Shown piece by piece: positions 7,507 to 13,563 of a stretch of DNA of 13,563 bases (within the stretch, counting starts at the first letter, position 1; the number at the start of each line of letters is the position of its first letter). Under the pieces are notes generated by a model, which worked only from the letters and a program-made list of their open reading frames with translations, was not told the origin of the DNA and searched no databases. Origin of the DNA: an uncultured Rikenellaceae bacterium (GTDB lineage Bacteria > Bacteroidota > Bacteroidia > Bacteroidales > Rikenellaceae); assembly GCA_947074135.1 (NCBI GenBank), contig CAMTOL010000035.1, positions 1 to 13,563 on the forward strand. Reading direction: 5' to 3'. The position numbers and the translations under genes are program-made.

Positions 7507-8583
7507 CTAATTCTTTGTGAATGTGTAGGTCATCTCTTTAGGATTATTCATATCAAGAACAATGGTGTAGTTACCAACGCCACCAGCAACTGTAATATTG
7601 CCACCACCATTAGCATTACTAACCAATTTGCCATCTAAATCACCAAAGAAAAAGCCCCAGTCTTCGTTTACAAGCACTTGAACACCCCAATCTACATTGC
7701 TCATTTCGAGGTTCTCGATTCTAAATGTTTTGGTTGTTGGGTCGTAAGTAAATTCTGTATCGCCTGTATTCCAACCGTTAAACTCGCCTGTAAGAGTCAA
7801 TTTAATCGATTTTGGAGTCCAAGTCATTGTGTTCATATTGGCAGTCACCCAATAAACATCGGCATTTGCGTAGTCGAACCATATATCCCAAGCATCAGAA
7901 CCGCTATAAAGACCGTAAGGTGCATTGTTAGGGTCAGAACCATAGATATCGGCTGTTGCAGGGTTGTTTGTAGTGTAGAAACGGAAATTCCACCAACCAA
8001 GTGCATAGACAACACCCTCAAACTTGCCATCTTTGTTTGGCGACCACAATCGAACTGAGAAATCAGTAAAACTGCTCTCTTTCGAAGGCATCCAAAGAAT
8101 ATCAGAGTCGTCGTTTAGTATCGTTGGAGTAACGCCAACAGAAACAGTGTTGCTATACTTAATATCAACGTTTGCTCCATAACTAACCATAATTCTAAAG
8201 AATATCTCTGAACGCACATCTGGCTCCAATCCAAGACGGTTAAGAGCTAATACATTGATAAACTCGCCAGTATATTCGATAGAAGACTCATTATAGACCG
8301 CTTCGAAAGTGGTTGTAAAACTAGCATCGGCAGCGGCCTGAAAAGTATAGGTCGCAGTCGAGTTTGGAACACCTACGCCATCGACATTGGTAGTCAAATT
8401 ATTGCGCTCCCAAAAGGCTGTAAAAACTACCTCCTCAGCGTTGGCTTTCGAAATAACAATATCTGCATTTGTGGCTGTAAGCAGAGGCTCTTTCATACCT
8501 AGCAACGTTGCTTTTGTTTCATCTTTTTTGCAGCCTGTAAGCATTAGCGCCAACAGAACTACGGTAGATAATATATATTTCAT
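7507..8583 (-). CDS. SusE-positioned surface glycan-binding lipoprotein
   Basis: Non-catalytic outer-surface lipoprotein expected to bind the PUL's glycan, here probably galactan. I start it at the ATG of 8581-8583 (358 residues, MKYILSTVVLLALMLTGCKKDE), because this gives an ideal signal peptide and lipobox (LTGC, C18) 13 nt after the SusD stop. A longer frame from 8673 would bury the signal peptide and overlap SusD. KKDE after C18 matches the surface-export signal. Residues about 20-150 resemble the SusE N-terminal domain (ANAEEVVFTAFWE, 47-59). The rest is aromatic-rich (W164, W198, W199, W232, W235, W245, W255) and ends in a SusE/SusF-like binding module (about 260-358, with LTGEFNGWN). 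Position after SusCD and the domain style support the call; ligand specificity is inferred from the neighbours. There is no SusF or second binding protein. Confidence 0.83.
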   Translation of the reverse strand: MKYILSTVVLLALMLTGCKKDETKATLLGMKEPLLTATNADIVISKANAEEVVFTAFWERNNLTTNVDGVGVPNSTATYTFQAAADASFTTTFEAVYNESSIEYTGEFINVLALNRLGLEPDVRSEIFFRIMVSYGANVDIKYSNTVSVGVTPTILNDDSDILWMPSKESSFTDFSVRLWSPNKDGKFEGVVYALGWWNFRFYTTNNPATADIYGSDPNNAPYGLYSGSDAWDIWFDYANADVYWVTANMNTMTWTPKSIKLTLTGEFNGWNTGDTEFTYDPTTKTFRIENLEMSNVDWGVQVLVNEDWGFFFGDLDGKLVSNANGGGNITVAGGVGNYTIVLDMNNPKEMTYTFTKN

Positions 8584-8596
8584 TTTTTTAGTACGA

Positions 8597-10180
8597 TTAA
8601 TAGTTAGTGTTATATAGGTTTGGATTAGCCGATAGTGCTGAGTGAGGAATTGGGAATAGGTTGTATTTAGCATCTATTGCTGTTCCGTTGCGAACGCCAC
8701 CTTTCCACGACCAGTTGTATGTACCGCCTGTAAATTTACCAAAACGGATAAGGTCGGTACGACGATAACCCTCGAAGAATAGCTCACGAGCACGTTCGTC
8801 ACACATAAAATCAAGAGTTAGCATACCCTCGGTGATGTTGCCCGAAGTGTTGCCATAAGCACGTTGACGAAGCTCATTAACATAACCAACAGCCTCGCCC
8901 ATCGACGAACCGCCACCTCCACGAACAACAGCCTCACTAAGCATCAAGTAAACATCTGCCAAACGCATAAATGGGAAGTCGGTATTAACACCATAGTCAG
9001 CAGTGTTTGAAGCTGCATTGCCATTGTCATCAAGGTTTGTCCACTTTGTAACTGCATAACCGTTTGTACGGTCGCTCATCACATCGATATCTTTTTGTTG
9101 ACCATCGCTGAAGAATAGCGCACGACCATCATTTGCCAAATCAAACTTATCAACCAAGTCACCACGACTACGCAAGTTGTTCCAAGCTGTCATTGCGCCA
9201 TAGTCTGCTGGATTTTGATTTGGAGCTGCAATAGAACCGCAAACCATATAGGTCGATGCTCCCCAAGACATACTGTGTTCTGAATCGACAGAGAATGCAA
9301 GAATAATCTCGTTAGTGCGAAGGTTGTTATCGGCATTGAATAGCTTTTGATACTCTGGTTCTATCGAATAACCCTCTGAAATCACCTTTTTAGCATAGGT
9401 CACACACTCAGTTGCACGAGCAGTACCAGTATAAACCTCTGCATTCAAATAGATACGTGCAAGTAGAGTCCACGCTGCTCCACGACTTGCTCTACCATAC
9501 TCAACTGCTCCACGAGCTGGAAGCGAATAACTCTCGTTATCCGAAATAGCCTTCAATTCGCTCTCGATATAGTTGAATAACTCAGTACGTTCGATAGCTT
9601 GAGGAATAAACGCTCCGATTGGATCCTCTTCAGTCACAAATGGTACTCGACCAAACATATCCATTGCGTGAGAGTAACAAAGTGCACGCATAAAACGAGC
9701 ATCAAGTGCAAAAGTGCGAATCTCTGCTTGTTCGGCTGGGGTAAAACCCGAAATCGATGCCTCGTCGCAATGTTTGAGGAACTCATTACACATAGTGATT
9801 GTGTAGTAAATACGATAGAACATATCTTCGACCCAAGGATCAGTCACATTCCAATTAATATAGACAATATTGTCCATTTTGTCGCCCTCCAACCAAGTAT
9901 AAGCTGTTTCGTCTGTTGGAATTTGCTGCATATTGAAGTATGTACGCAAATAGTCCTCGTTTTGGTTGCTCGACAAATCGGCGTTACCTCCACCCATCTC
10001 CTGTCCACGAAGAACAAAGGTAGCGTAGATTTTAGCCAATACCATTTTGTAGTTTTCTGCCTTTGAATATACCGATGTTGCAGTTTGCTCAATGTTAGGA
10101 TATTGATCCAAGTCCTTTAGACAGCTACTCATCGTAGTTGCTGCAATTAAAAGAGCAATTATTATTTTTATCTTTTTCAT
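8597..10180 (-). CDS. SusD-like glycan-binding outer-membrane lipoprotein
   Basis: A 527-residue SusD/RagB-family lipoprotein that sits as a lid on the SusC transporter and delivers oligosaccharide to it. The signal peptide ends in MSSC (C20), followed by LKDLD, an acidic surface-export signal. The N-terminal SusD-like helical (TPR-like) region spans about 23-290 and includes RALCYSHAMDMFGRVP (165-180). The C-terminal SusD domain (about 300-527) has MRLADVYLMLSEA (405-417), DERARELFFEGYRRTDLIR (461-479), and the closing LFPIPHSALSANPNL (508-522), which is standard for the family. It lies 49 nt after susC with an A-rich leader and no hairpin or terminator between, and 13 nt before the glycan-binding gene, so it is cotranscribed with both. 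Family certain; galactan specificity inferred from GH53 and GH2. Confidence 0.95.
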   Translation of the reverse strand: MKKIKIIIALLIAATTMSSCLKDLDQYPNIEQTATSVYSKAENYKMVLAKIYATFVLRGQEMGGGNADLSSNQNEDYLRTYFNMQQIPTDETAYTWLEGDKMDNIVYINWNVTDPWVEDMFYRIYYTITMCNEFLKHCDEASISGFTPAEQAEIRTFALDARFMRALCYSHAMDMFGRVPFVTEEDPIGAFIPQAIERTELFNYIESELKAISDNESYSLPARGAVEYGRASRGAAWTLLARIYLNAEVYTGTARATECVTYAKKVISEGYSIEPEYQKLFNADNNLRTNEIILAFSVDSEHSMSWGASTYMVCGSIAAPNQNPADYGAMTAWNNLRSRGDLVDKFDLANDGRALFFSDGQQKDIDVMSDRTNGYAVTKWTNLDDNGNAASNTADYGVNTDFPFMRLADVYLMLSEAVVRGGGGSSMGEAVGYVNELRQRAYGNTSGNITEGMLTLDFMCDERARELFFEGYRRTDLIRFGKFTGGTYNWSWKGGVRNGTAIDAKYNLFPIPHSALSANPNLYNTNY

Positions 10181-10229
10181 TTTCTATTTATTATTTCAAT
10201 GTTCTATTTTTTAAATCCATAGTTATGAA

Positions 10230-13208
10230 TTAAAAATTAATGCCTAGGTTGATTGAGTAGATTCGTGGACGAGGATAGAACGAACTGTCTAGCCCGTTTG
10301 GAATTTCAGGATCTACACCAGTGTATTTAGTCAATGTAAATACGTTTTGAACCATAAACGATAGACGAAGACCTACTTTGTTTGCAATTTGACCAAAGTC
10401 ATAAGCAAGGGTAGCGTTGTCCATCTTCAAGAACGATGCATTTTCGACATAGTAATCCGAACGATGTTGACGGCTTTGGAAACCAGTCGCCAGATAGCTA
10501 GTCGATAGGTTGTTGAGCTGATAGTCGTTGTAAGACATTGTGCCAAACGCACCTGTGTTCATTGCCATACCATTGTAGAGGTAGTTGCCAACATTTGCAC
10601 GAAGCACTGTCGATAGTGTCCAGCCTTTGTAACTAAGCGATGTATTGAAACCGAAAATAAAATCGGGAAGTGGCGATTTGTAGTGGTACAAGTCCTGCTC
10701 GTTTAATACACCGTCGTTATTTAAGTCAGCATAAGCACCCTCGATTGGGCGACCATTTGAATCGTAGAGCTGTTTGTAAACATAGAATGAATATGGGGTA
10801 TAGCCTTCGGTAAAGACTTGAATCTGTTGACCGTCAACCGAAGGGCCAGCAAGAGTGTTTGGCGAAGTACCACCATCGAATAGAGTTAGGTTTTGGATTT
10901 TGACATCTTGCCAAGTGAAGTTAAAACCGACGTTCCACTGCCAATCACGAGTCTCGATTGCGCGAGCGTTGATAGCAAACTCCACACCTTTGCTCTCAAC
11001 GTTACCAACGTTTGTCATAATGTTTTTGTCGAAGTTCGAACCCGCTGGGGCAGGAACCGATGCCAAAAGGTCGCGAGTGTAGCGTTGGTAGTAGTCGATG
11101 CTACCCGAAATGCGGTTATTAATAAAGCCGAAATCCAAACCAACGTTATAAGAGGTTGTTGTTTCCCATCTTAGATTGCTGTCATAAGCCTCTGGACGAT
11201 AGGTGTTGTAATACTTATCTCCAAATAGATATTGAGCACCATTTTGACCATAAGTGTAGATAGGCAAGTAACCATAGTTACCTATACCATCTTGCTGACC
11301 AGTAACACCATAGCTAAGACGAAGTTTAAGGTCGCTCAACACTTCGCTATCACGTAGGAAACTCTCTTGCGAGATTCTCCAGGCTAGTGCAACTGAAGGG
11401 AACCAACCCCAACGATTATCGGAATTAAAACGAGAGGTACCATCACGACGAATAGTAGCAGTAAGTAGGTAGCGACTATCGTAAGAGTAGTTAAAACGAC
11501 CATAGAATGAGAGAAGTGTATGGCGTTGGTCTGACGCTGGAGTGTTCCACAGTACATTTCCAGCAACGTTGAGAATGTCGTAAGCACCCATAGTCGATTT
11601 CCAGTTTTGGTAGTCGTAACCTGCTGTGAAATCGAATGTACTCTTGATGCTCTCAACTGTTTTGTTGTAGTTCAGGTAGAGAGTCAGTAGTCTATTGTCC
11701 AAGATTTGAGGACCATAACCATAATCCATACCACCTGAAGTATAGTTCGAAGCAGCCTCAACTGGAATATATACAGTTCCCTGACCAGTTGCATAGTCGA
11801 TACCAACTGTACCGTGAACTCTCAAATCGGGGAAGAAGTGGAGTTTGTAGTCAACATCAGCATTTGCAATTACACGTTGAACTGTACTCTTCGATACTCG
11901 TTGCTCCAAAATACCTAGCGGGTTGAGTACCGCTCTTGTTACAGGAATGCCTTCTGGAGTGATAGCTTCGGTGTAGCCACCAAAAGCACTATTGCCAGAA
12001 TATACTGGGATTGTTGGATTGTAAACCGCCGATGCCCAAACAGCTGAACCGTCGGCGAAAGTGTTGTTATTCAACGCCCATTTACCACTAACGTTAACCT
12101 TTAGGTGATCGTCGAAGAACGATGGAGTAAGTGACAAATTCGCTGTTATGCGTTCAGATTTATCAGTGCGAAGAATACCGTTTTGGTTGAAGTAACCTCC
12201 CGAAACACGGAACGGAACAACTTTTCCAATACTACCTGCAAGACTTAGGTTGTTTTCAGTACCATAAGCATTTCTAAAGGTCACATCACCCCAGTTTGTG
12301 TAGGTGTTACCTAGGAGCGATTGTTGGATAGTGCTACCTTTCTCTTGCACCAAGCTACGGAACTGCTCTGCCGATAGCATATCAGCACTTTGAGTTGGGG
12401 TTTGAATAGACTGAATAGTGTTGAACGAGAACGAAAGAGGGCGATTTTTGGCACTCTTCTTAGTAGTGATAATCACAACCCCGTTCGATGCACGAGAACC
12501 ATAAATAGCAGTCGAAGATGCATCTTTAAGAATTGTCATACTCTCAATATCGTTGACGTTAATCATCGATAGGAAGTTGCTGCTGTTACCTGCAATACCG
12601 CTAGTTTCGATTGGCACACCGTCAACTACGATAAGCGGTTCGTTACTAGCATTGAGCGAAGCACCACCACGAATCCTGATTTGCGAACCGCTCGTTGGAC
12701 TACCGTCACCCGCTAGAATCTGAACACCAGCCACCTTACCGTTGATAAGTTGGTCTGCCGATGAGATAAGTCCTTTGTTGAAGTCTTTGGTCGAAATTAC
12801 ATCAACAGTACCTGTCAAGTCGTTTTTGCGTTGAGTACCGTAACCAATCACCACCACATTGTCAACATCGACAGCCATTGGCTCCATAGTCACATTGATA
12901 GTTGTTTGAGTGCCAACAGTTGCAACATAATCCCTGTACCCTGCAAAACGAAATTCGATAGTCGAGTTCGAAACTGGAACATTGATTTGATAATTACCAT
13001 CAATGTCCGATAGAGTCGCAACCGAAGTACCAGGCACTATAATCGTTGCTCCAATAATTGGTTGAGCCATCTCGTCGATAACCTTTCCGCTTATAGTTCT
13101 TGATTGATTCTGGGCTGCTGCCTCAGTGGCACCCAGTAATACTAGCAAACAGAGTGCTGCCATTGTAATGGAGCGCAATGTCACTCTTTTAGTAGATTTT
13201 TTGTCCAT
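10230..13208 (-). CDS. SusC-like TonB-dependent outer-membrane oligosaccharide transporter
   Basis: A 992-residue SusC/RagA-family TonB-dependent transporter, which imports oligosaccharides across the outer membrane using energy from TonB-ExbBD. A signal peptide (cleavage near AAAQ, about 30-33) is followed by a carboxypeptidase-regulatory-like beta domain (ISGKVIDEMAQPIIGATI...GNYQI, about 39-108). Next come the TonB box region (VDNVVVIGYGTQRKNDLTG, about 115-133), the plug domain (about 134-250, with IRIRGGASL and PLIVVDGVP), and a 22-strand barrel ending in the usual terminal Phe (SINLGINF). A calcium-loop-like DLNNDGVLNEQD lies near 827, common in this family. No STN/FecR-signalling domain is present, so regulation by a partner anti-sigma factor is unlikely. 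It heads the operon, with its promoter and leader in 13209-13347. Family certain; substrate inferred from the downstream enzymes. Confidence 0.95.
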   Translation of the reverse strand: MDKKSTKRVTLRSITMAALCLLVLLGATEAAAQNQSRTISGKVIDEMAQPIIGATIIVPGTSVATLSDIDGNYQINVPVSNSTIEFRFAGYRDYVATVGTQTTINVTMEPMAVDVDNVVVIGYGTQRKNDLTGTVDVISTKDFNKGLISSADQLINGKVAGVQILAGDGSPTSGSQIRIRGGASLNASNEPLIVVDGVPIETSGIAGNSSNFLSMINVNDIESMTILKDASSTAIYGSRASNGVVIITTKKSAKNRPLSFSFNTIQSIQTPTQSADMLSAEQFRSLVQEKGSTIQQSLLGNTYTNWGDVTFRNAYGTENNLSLAGSIGKVVPFRVSGGYFNQNGILRTDKSERITANLSLTPSFFDDHLKVNVSGKWALNNNTFADGSAVWASAVYNPTIPVYSGNSAFGGYTEAITPEGIPVTRAVLNPLGILEQRVSKSTVQRVIANADVDYKLHFFPDLRVHGTVGIDYATGQGTVYIPVEAASNYTSGGMDYGYGPQILDNRLLTLYLNYNKTVESIKSTFDFTAGYDYQNWKSTMGAYDILNVAGNVLWNTPASDQRHTLLSFYGRFNYSYDSRYLLTATIRRDGTSRFNSDNRWGWFPSVALAWRISQESFLRDSEVLSDLKLRLSYGVTGQQDGIGNYGYLPIYTYGQNGAQYLFGDKYYNTYRPEAYDSNLRWETTTSYNVGLDFGFINNRISGSIDYYQRYTRDLLASVPAPAGSNFDKNIMTNVGNVESKGVEFAINARAIETRDWQWNVGFNFTWQDVKIQNLTLFDGGTSPNTLAGPSVDGQQIQVFTEGYTPYSFYVYKQLYDSNGRPIEGAYADLNNDGVLNEQDLYHYKSPLPDFIFGFNTSLSYKGWTLSTVLRANVGNYLYNGMAMNTGAFGTMSYNDYQLNNLSTSYLATGFQSRQHRSDYYVENASFLKMDNATLAYDFGQIANKVGLRLSFMVQNVFTLTKYTGVDPEIPNGLDSSFYPRPRIYSINLGINF

Positions 13209-13260
13209 CTTGTTTATTGATTTATTAAGTTTAGTATTTAGTAGTCTATTACTGATAGAG

Positions 13261-13311
13261 GGCGATATATTTTGTTTATTTTAAAAAAATTAAGGATATA
13301 TTACACTCGCC
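13261..13311 (-). promoter_or_regulatory. Hairpin in the susC mRNA leader
   Basis: GGCGA (13261-13265) pairs with TCGCC (13307-13311), extended by TATAT (13266-13270) against ATATA (13296-13300) with a short asymmetric bulge. If transcription starts near 13313 as the promoter suggests, this stem sits at the very 5' end of a leader of about 105 nt. The rest of the leader (13209-13260) is A-rich on the minus strand, with no Shine-Dalgarno motif, as usual in this phylum. It may stabilise the message; no riboswitch is recognised. Confidence 0.4.
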
Positions 13312-13316
13312 TTTAA

Positions 13317-13347
13317 CAAAACTAAGTCTCAAATCACCCTAAAAAAA
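13317..13347 (-). promoter_or_regulatory. Candidate promoter of the PUL operon (susC)
   Basis: On the minus strand TAGTTTTG (13317-13324) matches the -7 consensus TAnnTTTG exactly. At 19 nt upstream lies TTTT (13344-13347), a three-of-four match to the -33 TTTG. The weak -33 box fits a gene that needs an activator. The -33 position coincides with the T-tract of the hairpin at 13353-13425. Confidence 0.5.
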
Positions 13348-13425
13348 GCAGATATAGGACAAAAAAGAGCAATTTGCGGACACTTACAAAGAAGTATGTC
13401 CCTTTTGCTGCCTTTTTATCCTATA
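13341..13425 (-). terminator. Terminator-like hairpin with T7 tract upstream of susC
   Basis: Long imperfect stem: TATAGGA (13353-13359) with TCCTATA (13419-13425), AAAAAG (13362-13367) with CTTTTT (13412-13417), AGCAA (13368-13372) with TTGCT (13405-13409), and GGACA (13378-13382) with TGTCC (13397-13401). On the minus strand it is followed, after TCTGC, by seven Ts (13341-13347). It most simply ends the unidentified gene whose stop is at 13456, about 30 nt upstream. It could also attenuate any transcript reading into susC. Confidence 0.6.
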
Positions 13426-13455
13426 CCTTAGAATATAGACTATCAATAAGTTAAG

Positions 13456-13563
13456 CTACTCCAACCCAACCGAACCTAACTCAAATCCGCTTTTTAGAGT
13501 TTTATTTGTCCAAATCGCCATAAACTCAACCTGAGTCAAATCTAAATCAATTTTTTGACTCGA
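13456..13563 (-). CDS. C-terminal fragment of an unidentified upstream gene (partial)
   Basis: Reading the minus strand from the window edge, one frame is open for 35 codons before a TAG at 13456-13458. The other two frames close within about 21 nt of the edge. The encoded tail includes VEFMAIWTNKTLKSG and ends FELGSVGLE, an alternating polar/hydrophobic pattern that could be beta strands. I do not recognise the family. A terminator-like hairpin follows about 30 nt after the stop, and the orientation is the same as the PUL, so it may be a further PUL gene. The open length alone could occur by chance; the terminator spacing is the main support. Confidence 0.45.
   Translation of the reverse strand, partial: SSQKIDLDLTQVEFMAIWTNKTLKSGFELGSVGLE

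Noticed and set aside
8584..8673. Longer start for the glycan-binding lipoprotein at 8673
   Set aside because: It would add 30 residues before an otherwise ideal lipoprotein signal peptide and overlap the end of the SusD-like gene by 77 bp.
10855..11174. Open frames on the opposite strand within susC, susD and the GH genes
   Set aside because: They lie wholly inside well-supported genes, have no family motifs, and are explained by codon use of the real frame.
13330..13542. Four copies of GATTTG on the minus strand (CAAATC at 13330, 13482, 13511, 13537) as candidate regulator sites upstream of susC
   Set aside because: Three of the four lie inside the probable C-terminal coding fragment ending at 13456, the spacing is uneven (26, 29, 152) and the hexamer is short in AT-rich DNA.
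13537..13544. TAGATTTG as a second -7 box for a longer susC transcript
   Set aside because: The -33 position falls at or beyond the window edge and the box is within probable coding sequence, so it cannot be supported.
13533..13561. Inverted repeat GAGTCAAA / TTTGACTC at the right edge as an operator or terminator
   Set aside because: It lies within the open frame at the window edge, has no T-tract on either strand, and its outer context is cut off.

Overview
The window looks like a chromosomal segment of a Bacteroidota species, most likely a gut Bacteroidales. The basis is a SusC/SusD pair, lipoproteins with C-(K/x)-acidic signals, promoter boxes of the TTTG / TAnnTTTG type, and A-rich rather than Shine-Dalgarno leaders. 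No mobile element, CRISPR array, tRNA or rRNA was seen. Most genes are ordinary, and I do not see a clearly new biological system. The more unusual points are a shortened, divergent dihydropteroate synthase, an MscS channel fused to a lipoprotein-like periplasmic domain, and two places where a promoter appears to be built into the preceding gene's terminator.

Layout. Positions 1-126 hold two tight inverted repeats and no convincing gene. On the + strand, a LolC/LolE-type FtsX-family permease (127-1347, TTG start) overlaps folP (dihydropteroate synthase, best start 1337, to 2110). These converge on a minus-strand gene for a lipoprotein-tagged MscS-family channel (2157-3680), whose terminator lies in the 46-bp gap between them.

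From 3833 to 13208 there is one minus-strand polysaccharide utilization locus (PUL). Its transcription order is SusC-like TonB-dependent transporter, SusD-like lipoprotein, SusE-positioned surface glycan-binding lipoprotein, GH53 endo-beta-1,4-galactanase, GH2 beta-galactosidase. A strong intrinsic terminator at 3730-3778 ends it. The gene order and enzyme families match the known pectic beta-1,4-galactan PUL of Bacteroides thetaiotaomicron (BT4671 to BT4667). The likely pathway is: GH53 cuts galactan at the surface, the glycan-binding protein and SusD capture the fragments, SusC imports them with TonB energy, and GH2 releases galactose. No regulator (HTCS, SusR or ECF sigma) lies in the window.

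Beyond susC (13209-13563) there is a leader with a 5' hairpin, a candidate promoter, a terminator-like hairpin with a T7 tract, and at the window edge the last 35 codons of an unidentified minus-strand gene.
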